From the NCBI GenBank assembly GCA_902760805.1, contig CACWHY010000016.1, forward strand, positions 1-45,063: a stretch of 45,063 nucleotides of DNA, read 5' to 3'. The translations under genes were made by a program, and so were the position numbers. The notes under the pieces were generated by a model. It was not told the origin of the DNA and did not search any database. It was given only the letters and a program-made list of their open reading frames with translations. The DNA is from Ruminococcus flavefaciens (GTDB taxonomy: Bacteria; Bacillota; Clostridia; Oscillospirales; Ruminococcaceae). Shown piece by piece: positions 15,081-22,102 of the stretch (position 1 is its first letter; every line of letters begins with the position of its first letter).

Positions 15081-15551
15081 TCAGACTGTCTCGTCGGACT
15101 CTTTTTGGAGCATTGCCCCGTAGCTGAAAAACTGCGCAAAGCAGAATATCAGGATCGAAGGGATCAGCATTGCGATTTCAATGAAAGAGCCGTGGAGAGT
15201 TGCGTATTTTCCGCTGAAAAGGGAGAGAAGAACGTTGGGCAGGAAGGATCCTGCAAAGAGCACCTCAGCGATGAGCTTCATAGCCTTGACTGCGCTCTCT
15301 GTGAAGGGGAGGCCTGTGCGTGAGATCCCTCTGAAAATGTATGAGGCGATGAAGGCGCAGGCCGCAAATATAGTGCCTGTGCTGAGAAGCTGTGCCATTT
15401 CTTCCTTCTTCTCGGCGAATGTGGAGTGGTAGAATGAGTCGCCCACGCCCAGGATAACTGCTCCCAGACAGAGCATTCCGATTATCGCCATGAGAACTGT
15501 CATGCCGGTGCTGTTTTCTTGGATCTTTGCAATAACTGTTGTCTTTTTCAT
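15081..15551 (-). CDS. DUF2975-like membrane protein, second copy
   Basis: 156 residues with about four membrane helices in the DUF2975 arrangement: MTVLMAIIGMLCLGAVILGV, then LSTGTIFAACAFIASYIFRGI, an amphipathic PFTESAVKAMKLI segment, and a last helix ILIFCFAQFFSYGAMLQKESDETV. It is a shorter paralogue of the preceding gene product and ends in the same nine residues, LQKESDETV. Ribosome binding site AAGGAGG. It lies 12 bp after the first DUF2975 gene and 11 bp before the HTH gene, so the three are one operon. Function of the family is not established. Confidence 0.85.
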   Translation of the reverse strand: MKKTTVIAKIQENSTGMTVLMAIIGMLCLGAVILGVGDSFYHSTFAEKKEEMAQLLSTGTIFAACAFIASYIFRGISRTGLPFTESAVKAMKLIAEVLFAGSFLPNVLLSLFSGKYATLHGSFIEIAMLIPSILIFCFAQFFSYGAMLQKESDETV

Positions 15552-15563
15552 GATAGCGCCTCC

Positions 15564-16241
15564 TTAAACAGTCTCGTCAGATTCCTTCTGGAGCTCTGCG
15601 CCGTAGTTGAATACGAAGATGAAGAGAATGATGACCAGGACGAAGAGAGCTGTCAGCAGGCCGACACCCTTGATGATGAGGCTCACTACTGCGAAGGGGA
15701 TCAGTGAGAAGCCGAATGCCTTCATTTTCTTCAGGACGTTATCCTCGAAGGGAGAGTCGCACTTTGCAAGGGCGTCTGCCAGTCTCTTGCCGAAGATACA
15801 GGATACCAGTGAAGCGACGAGGATAAGGATCCCGGCGAGGCAGCCCATTGTTGCTGCGATACCGAAGGCCTTGCAGTTGAACTTTGTTATGTCGCCGTCT
15901 ATGTTGTAGGTGTAGTGGGTATCGTCTGTTTTGTTCTCAATGACGTTGAGGGAGAAATCTGTGCCGAACTGGTCGAAGTGTATGTTTGTTGTGGGGATAT
16001 TGACCAGAGTGCCGGTCTTTATCATTGCTCCTGCCAGTGAGCCCAGCTTGCTCTCGTCAACTACGATCTCTGTTTCTGCTGAGCCTGTGATTTGAATAGC
16101 GTCCTCAGGGAGAGTTGCCATTGTTATTGCGCTGAGAGAAGTTGCCACGATACCGGCGATGATCACTGCCATGAGGATCACTACGATGACCTTTGAAACC
16201 TTACCAAGTGTGTTGATCTTTGAAACATTAGCGTTTTTCAT
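15564..16241 (-). CDS. DUF2975 membrane protein, first copy
   Basis: 225 residues. One N-terminal helix (about 15-40) is followed by an extracytoplasmic segment of roughly 90 residues, three further helices, and the DUF2975 element SPFEDNVLKKMKAFGFSLI. The C-terminus LQKESDETV is identical to that of the next gene product. Start at 16241: GGAGG is positioned well, whereas in-frame codons upstream run through the promoter. Transcribed from a near-consensus promoter (16288-16316) next to repeated TTATCG sites. It presumably works with the YozG-type regulator encoded two genes downstream. Confidence 0.88.
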   Translation of the reverse strand: MKNANVSKINTLGKVSKVIVVILMAVIIAGIVATSLSAITMATLPEDAIQITGSAETEIVVDESKLGSLAGAMIKTGTLVNIPTTNIHFDQFGTDFSLNVIENKTDDTHYTYNIDGDITKFNCKAFGIAATMGCLAGILILVASLVSCIFGKRLADALAKCDSPFEDNVLKKMKAFGFSLIPFAVVSLIIKGVGLLTALFVLVIILFIFVFNYGAELQKESDETV

Positions 16242-16287
16242 GATGTACCTCCAAGTTTGTTCGGGAGTGTTTCCCTTTGATGAGTCT

Positions 16288-16316
16288 ACTATACCACGGG
16301 AATCTGCGTTTGTCAA
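16288..16316 (-). promoter_or_regulatory. Promoter for the DUF2975/HTH operon
   Basis: Minus strand TTGACA (16316-16311), 17-bp spacer, TATAGT (16293-16288) with TGG before it. It lies about 47 bp upstream of the first ATG. Confidence 0.85.
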
Positions 16317-16323
16317 TAACTTT

Positions 16324-16437
16324 TTATCGTTTTTCGATAAATATTGTACGTTTGCATATAAAAAGGGGAGTCCAGATAGGGCTCCCTTGTGCAAAATAAA
16401 CGATAAGTTTTTATCGAGAAACGTTAATTATTTATCG
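16324..16437. promoter_or_regulatory. Cluster of TTATCG/CGATAA sites upstream of the DUF2975 operon (operator candidates)
   Basis: TTATCG-TTTTT-CGATAA at 16324-16340, immediately upstream of the -35; CGATAA-GTTT-TTATCG at 16401-16416 in the reverse arrangement; and a further TTATCG at 16432-16437. Five copies of one hexamer in 114 bp suggest binding of a dimeric HTH protein, most simply the YozG-type regulator. Confidence 0.5.
16357..16388 (-). terminator. Terminator after ylbJ
   Basis: Minus strand AAGGGAG, loop of about 11 nt, CTCCCC with one bulged base, then TTTTTATA. It lies among the TTATCG sites. Confidence 0.6.
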
Positions 16438-17527
16438 ACAGTCTCTCCCGCTCCTTCAAAACTGTCACCGTCATCAGTATCAAAAGCACCGACGGCACAG
16501 GGGAAGATGCGGCGGTGAAGGCTGTTTGGAGGGCTGCGGCTGAGACCGTGCTTCCCATGAGCATTTCCTCCGGGAGAAGTCCCCGGCAGATCAGATAGCT
16601 TAGAGCTCCGGCTATGAGCCTTAACAGGAAAGTCCGCCAAAGAGGGAATTTCCCACGGACAGCCGCACAGAGCTGCACAAAAACGCAAATTCCCCCGAAT
16701 GAGGTCACCGCCGAGAGCGCCGGCAGGAGAGTTGGATCCCCGGCCGGGAGCCGGATAACGGCGGTCACGTCCAAAAACGCAGCACAAAGGCTCTGACATA
16801 CCGCCGAAGGTCTGCCGGTGAGACTGCTGAGGAGCTCCCCGGCGGCAGAGAGGGCTCCCACCGCCTCAAGCGCCGCAGTCACCACCGCAAAGGCCAGCAC
16901 AGCGCAGCAGATCTCCGCCATTGAGCGCCCTGCCGAAAGAGTGCAGTCCGAGATCAGCTCAGGACTAAGCCGGACGGCTCCCCTTTTCGCCGCCGGAGCA
17001 GGCTCCCTTCTTATAATAAAGGACACCGCCACGCCAATGATCAGGTCGGCGGCCAGATTTGAGACAAGGATCAGCCGCCCGGCAGCCGGGTCTCCGTAGA
17101 GCTGGGAGGCGACACAGCCGAAAATAAAGGCCGGTCCCGCCCCGAAGCAGGCTCCCGACAGCCATGCAGCGCTTTTTCGGCTGAGCCTGCCCTCCTCCAC
17201 AAGCCCGGCCAGGAGCTTTGCTCCCACGGGATAGCCGGCCAGGGAGCTCAGCAGGAAAACTCCAAGGGCCTCGCCGCTGCTGCCCAGCAGAAGTCTCCCC
17301 GGCAGCCTGAAGATCCCGGAAAACTGCCGGAGCGCTCCGCTTCTTATAAGAAGAGCCGAAATGATCAGCATTGCGTAAAGAGAGGGGATCAGTATCCCCA
17401 TGCACCGCCCCACCGCCTCGGAAACAGCCCTCCGCACCGCCTCGGAGCCGGCGATACAGAAGGCGGCTCCTCCCAGAAGAATGGCGGTCTTTCCGGCAGA
17501 AGCAGCCTTTTCTCTCAAATCTCTCAT
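16424..17527 (-). CDS. ylbJ: Sporulation integral membrane protein YlbJ
   Basis: About 367 residues with eight or more membrane helices and the nucleoside-recognition (Gate) type layout of YlbJ: SLYAMLIISALLIRSG, LLSSLAGYPVGAKLLAGLVEEG, LSGACFGAGPAFIFG. In Bacillus YlbJ is a mother-cell (sigma-E) membrane protein needed for spore coat assembly and resistance. Start: the ATG at 17527 is preceded by GGGTGAT at proper distance; an ATG at 17548 lacks a good site. It is divergent from yqfC with only about 60 bp between, and a terminator follows. Co-location with two other spore genes supports the call. Confidence 0.9.
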   Translation of the reverse strand: MRDLREKAASAGKTAILLGGAAFCIAGSEAVRRAVSEAVGRCMGILIPSLYAMLIISALLIRSGALRQFSGIFRLPGRLLLGSSGEALGVFLLSSLAGYPVGAKLLAGLVEEGRLSRKSAAWLSGACFGAGPAFIFGCVASQLYGDPAAGRLILVSNLAADLIIGVAVSFIIRREPAPAAKRGAVRLSPELISDCTLSAGRSMAEICCAVLAFAVVTAALEAVGALSAAGELLSSLTGRPSAVCQSLCAAFLDVTAVIRLPAGDPTLLPALSAVTSFGGICVFVQLCAAVRGKFPLWRTFLLRLIAGALSYLICRGLLPEEMLMGSTVSAAALQTAFTAASSPVPSVLLILMTVTVLKERERLSINN

Positions 17528-17553
17528 ATTCATCACCCACTCAATCATATTAT
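17524..17553 (+). promoter_or_regulatory. Possible sigma-E promoter for yqfC-yqfD
   Basis: TCATATT (17524-17530), 15-bp spacer, CATATTAT (17546-17553), close to the sigma-E pattern (KMATATT, CATACAnT). Caution: the -35 overlaps the antisense of the ylbJ ribosome binding site and start, which itself constrains the sequence. Confidence 0.35.
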
Positions 17554-17587
17554 TAAAAGCGGAATTTTATGAGCTGGAGTGATGAAA

Positions 17588-17866
17588 ATGTTTGAGAAGC
17601 TGGCTGACCGGCTGTACCTTGGGCCGGGTATGTACGTTGAGGGCAACCGTGAGATCTTTGTGGAAAACTGCCGCCGCATCGAGGAATGCAACGAGATCCT
17701 CATGCGGCTGATCTCCGGGAAGCTCTGTATCCAGATCTGGGGAAGCGGCCTGCGTGCCTTCGATTTCAAGACCCACGGCCTTGTGATCCGTGGAAGGATC
17801 GAGAGGATCGAATTTGCAGAAAGGAGCGTCCGGCGACATGAGAGATCAGCTGAGGGGCTGCATTGA
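17588..17866 (+). CDS. yqfC: Sporulation protein YqfC
   Basis: About 92 residues, a member of the YabP/YqfC family and typical in length. The core reads GPGMYVEGNREIFVENCRRIEECNEILMRLISGKLCIQIWG followed by LVIRGRIERIEF; no signal or membrane segment is seen. In B. subtilis yqfC is a sigma-E-dependent partner of yqfD. Start: GGAG at 17576-17579 favours the ATG at 17588 (eight-base spacing) over the ATG at 17582 or GTG at 17579. The reading frame overlaps yqfD by 29 nt, so translation is coupled. Confidence 0.9.
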   Translation: MFEKLADRLYLGPGMYVEGNREIFVENCRRIEECNEILMRLISGKLCIQIWGSGLRAFDFKTHGLVIRGRIERIEFAERSVRRHERSAEGLH

Positions 17867-19004
17867 GATAAAGGCACAGGGAAGAGGTCTTTACCGCTTC
17901 ATCAACGCCCTGCACACCGGCAGGGTGAACTGCTTTGAGGAGTTTTGCAGCGGCGAGGTGCTGAGTTTGCAGATCTACCGCCGTGACCTTAAAAAGGTAA
18001 GGGCTCTGGCGGAAAAATGCGGCGTGGAGATCTCCGCCAACGAGCTGACCACCCTCTCCTCCAGCCTGAGGAGATACCGGCGGAGATTTGGACTAATGGC
18101 AGGGGCGCTCATTGCAGCAGCAGCCCTGATCTGGCTATCCCAGACCATACTCATCATCGAGATACAGGGCAACAGCGCTGTTCCTGACAAGGTGATCCTG
18201 GCGGCGCTGGAGGAGCTGGACATTCGCCCGGGAGTGCCGGCCGGGTCTATCGACTACATCTGGAGCGAGGATCAGCTGCGGCTGAAGGTGGACGGTATCG
18301 CCTGGGCAGGTATGCACCGCTCCGGCAGCCGTCTTGTGGTAGAGGTCACTGAGCCGGTGCTTCCCCCTGAGCGTGTGCGGAAGAGGCTGCCCTGCAACGT
18401 GGTGGCTTCCCGTGATGCGGTGATCGTTTACACGGTGGTCAGGGACGGTATGCTAATGCACAAGGTGGGGGACTTCGTGCCTAGAGGGGCCCTCCTCATA
18501 AGCGGCGTTACCGGCGACGACACCGGCCACACCACATTCCACCACGCCATGGGCGACATCATCGGCGAGTATCAGGAGACCGTCACCTTCTCCGGGAGCC
18601 TTGCACCGGAGCGGTGTACTCTCACCGGCAGAAGCAAAAACCGCCGGCGGATCAGGCTTTTCGGGTGGAAGATCCCGCTGTATCTTGGGAAAAACAAGTA
18701 CGCAAGCTCAGTTTCTGAGGTCAGCTCTCAGCAGCTGCACCTCTTCGGGAAGGAGCTTCCCATAGCGGTCGAAAGGGAACGTCTCTCGGAGACCAAGCTC
18801 ACTCAGCAGCAGCTGACGGAGGAAGAACTTTCAGCGGAACTCATGGAGAAGGTCTATCTGTACGAGAAGAACTTTCTCTCCGGCGACACAAAGATCATCT
18901 CCCGGAACATCGAGCGCTCCTCCGATGAAGAGGGCATGACCCTAACGGTGGAGTACACTCTTCAGGGGGATATTTGCTCCCAGAGGGATATTTTCCTGGC
19001 ATGA
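17838..19004 (+). CDS. yqfD: Sporulation protein YqfD
   Basis: 388 residues, typical for YqfD. The N-terminal cytosolic part (RGCIEIKAQGRGLYRFINAL) precedes one membrane span (about 83-105, ending LIIEIQGN), then a large extracytoplasmic region with a POTRA-like beginning (GNSAVPDKVILAALEELDIRPG) and the family motif VVASRDAVIVYTVVRDG. The product acts at the mother-cell/forespore envelope during sporulation. AAGGAG lies 12 bases before the ATG. In many Firmicutes yqfC-yqfD are followed by phoH and ybeY; here a convergent glucanase gene follows instead. Confidence 0.93.
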   Translation: MRDQLRGCIEIKAQGRGLYRFINALHTGRVNCFEEFCSGEVLSLQIYRRDLKKVRALAEKCGVEISANELTTLSSSLRRYRRRFGLMAGALIAAAALIWLSQTILIIEIQGNSAVPDKVILAALEELDIRPGVPAGSIDYIWSEDQLRLKVDGIAWAGMHRSGSRLVVEVTEPVLPPERVRKRLPCNVVASRDAVIVYTVVRDGMLMHKVGDFVPRGALLISGVTGDDTGHTTFHHAMGDIIGEYQETVTFSGSLAPERCTLTGRSKNRRRIRLFGWKIPLYLGKNKYASSVSEVSSQQLHLFGKELPIAVERERLSETKLTQQQLTEEELSAELMEKVYLYEKNFLSGDTKIISRNIERSSDEEGMTLTVEYTLQGDICSQRDIFLA

Positions 19005-19026
19005 GCCTTGTAACCAGAGCAAATCG

Positions 19027-19053
19027 TAGGGGCGGACCCATGTGTCCGCCCGT
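19027..19053. repeat. GC-rich hairpin repeat after yqfD
   Basis: GGGCGGAC-CCATGT-GTCCGCCC, flanked by GTAG and GTA. Short elements of this kind recur between genes in gut Clostridia. No T-run follows. Confidence 0.5.
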
Positions 19054-19076
19054 ACCGTTTGTATGAGTCAGCCAGG

Positions 19077-19099
19077 ATGTCGAGGATGCTATCCCCTAC
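19077..19099 (+). repeat. 23-bp dispersed repeat, copy 2
   Basis: Matches 13127-13149 at 20 of 23 positions; like that copy it precedes a bidirectional terminator. Confidence 0.6.
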
Positions 19100-19101
19100 A
19101 G

Positions 19102-19131
19102 AAAAAAGGACTGCAAAAGCAGTCCCTTTTT
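19102..19131. terminator. Bidirectional terminator between yqfD and the GH5 gene
   Basis: A-run, GGACTGC (19108-19114), AAAA loop, GCAGTCC (19119-19125), then CTTTTT. Same GACTGC/GCAGTC core as three other convergent terminators here. Confidence 0.9.
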
Positions 19132-19133
19132 CT

Positions 19134-21194
19134 TTATTTAGCACCTTCCATTATAGCCGGAAGGATCGTGTCGTTCCATGATTGGGCAAGCCTGTTCAGC
19201 ATTGCGTAGCCGTCCTTGCCTGCCGCCACGCCGTTGCCCCAGATGAAGCACTTGATGCCCTGAGCCTTGGCCGCAGAAATGTAGTACCTGTAGTAGTCCG
19301 CTCTTGTGGAGTCGTCCACCTTGGCAACACAGCCGAATTCGCCGATGATCACCGGCACGCCCTTGCTGATGAAGCGTGAGTTGATGTCGGCGAACTTTGC
19401 GTCAAGCTCGCTCTTCTCGCTGTCGCCGAAGGTGGTAGTGTCGCCGTTGGCAAATCTCCACGGTGCGTAATAGTGCAGAGAAAGAATGATGTTCTTGTCG
19501 CCGGGGATCACCGCATCGTTCATAGCCGCAGCCTCTGCGGAGGCGCCGTAGGTGGTTACGATAAGGGTGCGGTCAGCGTTATTTCCGCCGGAAGCTCTTA
19601 CTGTGTCCACGAAATCCTGCTCATACTTGTTCACAACAGCACGCTCGGCAGAGGTGCCGCCCATCCACTCGTTAGCGCTGCCAACTGTACGGGGCTCGTT
19701 CATGCCCTCAAAGAGCAGCCTGTCGCCGTAGTCCTTGAAACGAGCGCTGATCTGCTCCCAGATCTTCTTGAGCTTGGCGCTGTTTGCGGAATACTGGCCT
19801 TCTTCAGGCGCAAACCAGATGTAGTCGTCGTGGTGCATATTCAGGATAACGTACAGGCCATTATTATAGGCGTAGTCAACTACCTCCTGAACACGGTCCA
19901 TCCAATCGCTCTGGATGGTGTCGCCGTCCATATGCTCGCCCCAGGTAACAGGGATACGGATGGCGTTGAAGCCGGCGTCCTTCACGGAGAGGATCATTTC
20001 CTCAGTGGTCTTGGGGTTGCCCCAGCCGGTCTCTGTGGAGATCCCGGACTTGCTGGTGTTGTAGCTGTCAAGGGTATTGCCCAAATTCCAGCCCACCTTC
20101 AGGTCCCCTGCGATCTCTGATGCACTGCGGAAGCCTGTGGAGGAGGTCTGTGCCGGTTTTTCCTCAGTTTTAGCAGGTGTGGGAGCCGCCGCACCGCTGC
20201 CTGAGCTGTACTTTACTGTAATAGAATCGAGAGTTGCCGTGGGCTGCTGGCTCCACCAATATCCCAGCATAAGCTCACCGTCCTTCGCAATGTAATTCTT
20301 TGCAGCAGTAGGAACGAACCAAGTCAGTGACAGCGAAGAGCTGTCGGTAAATACGGCTGTGTCGGGAGACTGATAGTAGTTCTCACCGGCGCTGTAGCCG
20401 AAAGCTCCCGTGAACTTCCCGAAGGATCCGGAGCTTGAAACATTGTATATCACAGCCTCAGGAACAGCGTCCTCCGGGAGGAAGTCAGCTGTCTTCACCT
20501 TGATCGTGTTGTCGGTGTCGCTGAAGCTGACGCTCTGGCCGACCTGCTGAGTTACTGTGCCGTCAACAGGGATCTCACGGGTGCGGTCGAAGGTACAGAT
20601 CACGCTGTCCAGCCGCACGGAGCCTGCTCCGCCCCACCAGTAGCCGAAGAGCACATCTCCTGCCGGGGAAACGTAGTCGGAGATATTCCCCGGTACCTCC
20701 CACTTTATCTCGCCGTAGGTGCCCTGAGTAGGTGCCGAGAAGTCATCCGACTGGAACCATCCCTCATCGGTAGCCGCCGAGCAATCGCCGTTTACAGAGA
20801 TACCGCAGCCGCCCTTGAAGGTGCCGATGTCGCTGCCGTCGCCGGAGTAGATCACGAAGGTGAATGAGCGGATCTTGTCGCCTTCCTCAATGAAGTCCGC
20901 CAATGGGAGCTGGATGGTGTTGCTGCCCTCCTCACGGCCAACGGTCTTGTCAACAGTCACCTGAGTTGCGCACTGTGCGGAGAGAGTCTCCATGGGGCTG
21001 ACGTGCTCAGTGGGAGCTTCTGTGGGAGCCTCAGTTTCCTCCTGAGAGGACTCATCGGGAGCCTGAGTGGTCTCTGCCGAGCTTTCAGCCGGAGCCTGAG
21101 AGCTGCTCTGAGCCGGCGAAGACTTTTCTCCGCAGCCCGTGAATGAAGCTGCCATAACAGCGGCAGCCATGATCGCTGAAATATACTTTTTCAT
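19134..21194 (-). CDS. Lipoprotein GH5 endo-beta-glucanase (GH5_4-like) with two beta-sandwich modules
   Basis: 686 residues. The signal peptide ends in lipobox FTGC (Cys21), so the enzyme is tethered to the membrane surface. A Ser/Glu/Thr/Pro linker (about 22-70) leads to two tandem ~130-residue modules (about 75-205 and 210-345). These share LFGYWWGG / LGYWWSQQ and LDSVICTF / LDSITVKY motifs and are probably carbohydrate-binding beta-sandwiches of unassigned family. The C-terminal GH5 barrel (from about 355) shows GWNLGNTLDS, AIRIPVTWGEH, the acid/base Glu in FEGMNEP (about E500), LHYYAPW and the nucleophile Glu in IIGEFGC (about E619). Layout fits subfamily 4 cellulase/xyloglucanase. There is no dockerin, so it is not scaffold-borne. 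Promoter at 21229-21257. Confidence 0.95.
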   Translation of the reverse strand: MKKYISAIMAAAVMAASFTGCGEKSSPAQSSSQAPAESSAETTQAPDESSQEETEAPTEAPTEHVSPMETLSAQCATQVTVDKTVGREEGSNTIQLPLADFIEEGDKIRSFTFVIYSGDGSDIGTFKGGCGISVNGDCSAATDEGWFQSDDFSAPTQGTYGEIKWEVPGNISDYVSPAGDVLFGYWWGGAGSVRLDSVICTFDRTREIPVDGTVTQQVGQSVSFSDTDNTIKVKTADFLPEDAVPEAVIYNVSSSGSFGKFTGAFGYSAGENYYQSPDTAVFTDSSSLSLTWFVPTAAKNYIAKDGELMLGYWWSQQPTATLDSITVKYSSGSGAAAPTPAKTEEKPAQTSSTGFRSASEIAGDLKVGWNLGNTLDSYNTSKSGISTETGWGNPKTTEEMILSVKDAGFNAIRIPVTWGEHMDGDTIQSDWMDRVQEVVDYAYNNGLYVILNMHHDDYIWFAPEEGQYSANSAKLKKIWEQISARFKDYGDRLLFEGMNEPRTVGSANEWMGGTSAERAVVNKYEQDFVDTVRASGGNNADRTLIVTTYGASAEAAAMNDAVIPGDKNIILSLHYYAPWRFANGDTTTFGDSEKSELDAKFADINSRFISKGVPVIIGEFGCVAKVDDSTRADYYRYYISAAKAQGIKCFIWGNGVAAGKDGYAMLNRLAQSWNDTILPAIMEGAK

Positions 21195-21228
21195 CGTTTC
21201 TCCTTATTTCAATATTATTCTAACCCTT

Positions 21229-21257
21229 ATCATAGCACGTTTTCGGCTATTTTGCAA
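21229..21257 (-). promoter_or_regulatory. Promoter for the GH5 gene
   Basis: Minus strand TTGCAA (21257-21252), 17-bp spacer, TATGAT (21234-21229) preceded by TGC. The leader is short. Between here and the tRNA terminator (21258-21423) I see nothing coding. Confidence 0.7.
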
Positions 21258-21423
21258 TGGTTTCCGGGAATTTGATATAGCAAACAAACATGAAATATGT
21301 TAACTGATCTGTTTTGTGTGGAAAGTCAGGGTGAACATCTCCCCTTCTCCAAATACTGCTGTATCCCGGGAATTTTCTAAAGAGCAGAAGGCCTCTGCCG
21401 AGCTTTATACTGCTATAGTTTAA

Positions 21424-21459
21424 TGAAAAACAAAACCCCCGGTAGTTTCCTACCAGGGG
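21424..21459 (-). terminator. Terminator of the tRNA-Leu transcript
   Basis: Minus strand CCCC-T-GGTAG, loop GAAA, CTACC-G-GGGG, then TTTTGTTTTT. It starts a few bases after the encoded CCA. Confidence 0.88.
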
Positions 21460-21461
21460 CG

Positions 21462-21548
21462 TGGTGCGAGTGACGGGACTTGAACCCACACGTCGTTTCC
21501 AACACTAGCACCTCAAGCTAGCCTGTCTGCCTATTCCAGCACACTCGC
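21462..21548 (-). tRNA. tRNA-Leu (anticodon GAG), CCA encoded
   Basis: On the minus strand the acceptor arms GCGAGTG and CACTCGC pair, followed by A and an encoded CCA. The anticodon stem CTAGC/GCTAG encloses TTGAGGT, giving anticodon GAG, which reads CUC and CUU. A long variable arm (about TGTTGGAAACGACG) marks a class II tRNA, and the T arm reads GGGTTCAAGTCCC. It has a full consensus promoter and a terminator of its own, so it is a single-tRNA transcript. Confidence 0.97.
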
Positions 21549-21551
21549 ATT

Positions 21552-21569
21552 GCGGTCTATCCTGACCGC
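21552..21569 (-). promoter_or_regulatory. Leader hairpin immediately before tRNA-Leu
   Basis: GCGGTC, six-nt loop, GACCGC between the promoter and the mature 5' end. The whole 5' leader removed by RNase P would be this one hairpin. Confidence 0.5.
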
Positions 21570-21575
21570 CTTAAT

Positions 21576-21604
21576 ATTATACCAAATAACGCTTGCCTTG
21601 TCAA
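21576..21604 (-). promoter_or_regulatory. Consensus promoter for tRNA-Leu
   Basis: Minus strand TTGACA (21604-21599), 17-bp spacer, TATAAT (21581-21576) with TGG before it: full match to the vegetative consensus plus an extended -10. Confidence 0.9.
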
Positions 21605-21623
21605 GAGTTTTCCGAAAATTTTT

Positions 21624-22094
21624 TTATTCTCCGAATCTGCCCTTGCGCCTGAGCCTTAGATCCCGGAAGAAATCCGAGAGGATCGCCGAGCACTCCTCTT
21701 CCATGACTCCGCCGGTGAGGGTGGGCTTGTAGTTGTAGGGCAGCTCGAACATTTTCTGCACCGACACCGCCGAGCCGCTTTTCAGGTCGTAGGCGCCGAA
21801 GATCACATCGTCGATCCGGGAGTTGATTATCGCTCCGCAGCACATGGGGCAGGGCTCCAGGGTGACGTAAATGGCGCACTCCGGCAGCCGCCAGCCTCCC
21901 AGCCGCTTACAGGCGGCATCAATGGCAAGGATCTCAGCGTGGGCAAGAGCGTTTTTTGCGCCTTCACGCATATTCCTGCCCTCTCCCACGATCTCGCCGG
22001 TAGTTTTTTTAACAACGACTGCTCCCACAGGCACCTCGCCCTCATCGTAGGCGATCCGTGCCAGCTCAAGAGCACGCTTCATGTATTTCTCCAT
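21624..22094 (-). CDS. tadA: tRNA-specific adenosine deaminase TadA
   Basis: 156 residues, the normal length. It converts A34 to inosine in tRNA-Arg(ACG). Zinc and catalytic motifs are complete: AHAEILAI (His and Glu) and LEPCPMCCGAI (PCxxC). It also has VPVGAVVV near the N-terminus and the ARE-type substrate region IDDVIFGAYDLKSGS. The ATG at 22094 has AGGAG five bases upstream; in-frame sequence beyond that is out of character. It lies 8 bp after the CPBP protease gene on the same strand, so it is probably co-transcribed. Confidence 0.96.
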   Translation of the reverse strand: MEKYMKRALELARIAYDEGEVPVGAVVVKKTTGEIVGEGRNMREGAKNALAHAEILAIDAACKRLGGWRLPECAIYVTLEPCPMCCGAIINSRIDDVIFGAYDLKSGSAVSVQKMFELPYNYKPTLTGGVMEEECSAILSDFFRDLRLRRKGRFGE

Positions 22095-22102
22095 ATCTAC
22101 TC

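Noticed and set aside
21247-21489. 80-codon minus-strand frame overlapping the tRNA-Leu gene
   Set aside because: It includes tRNA and terminator sequence and has no ribosome site.
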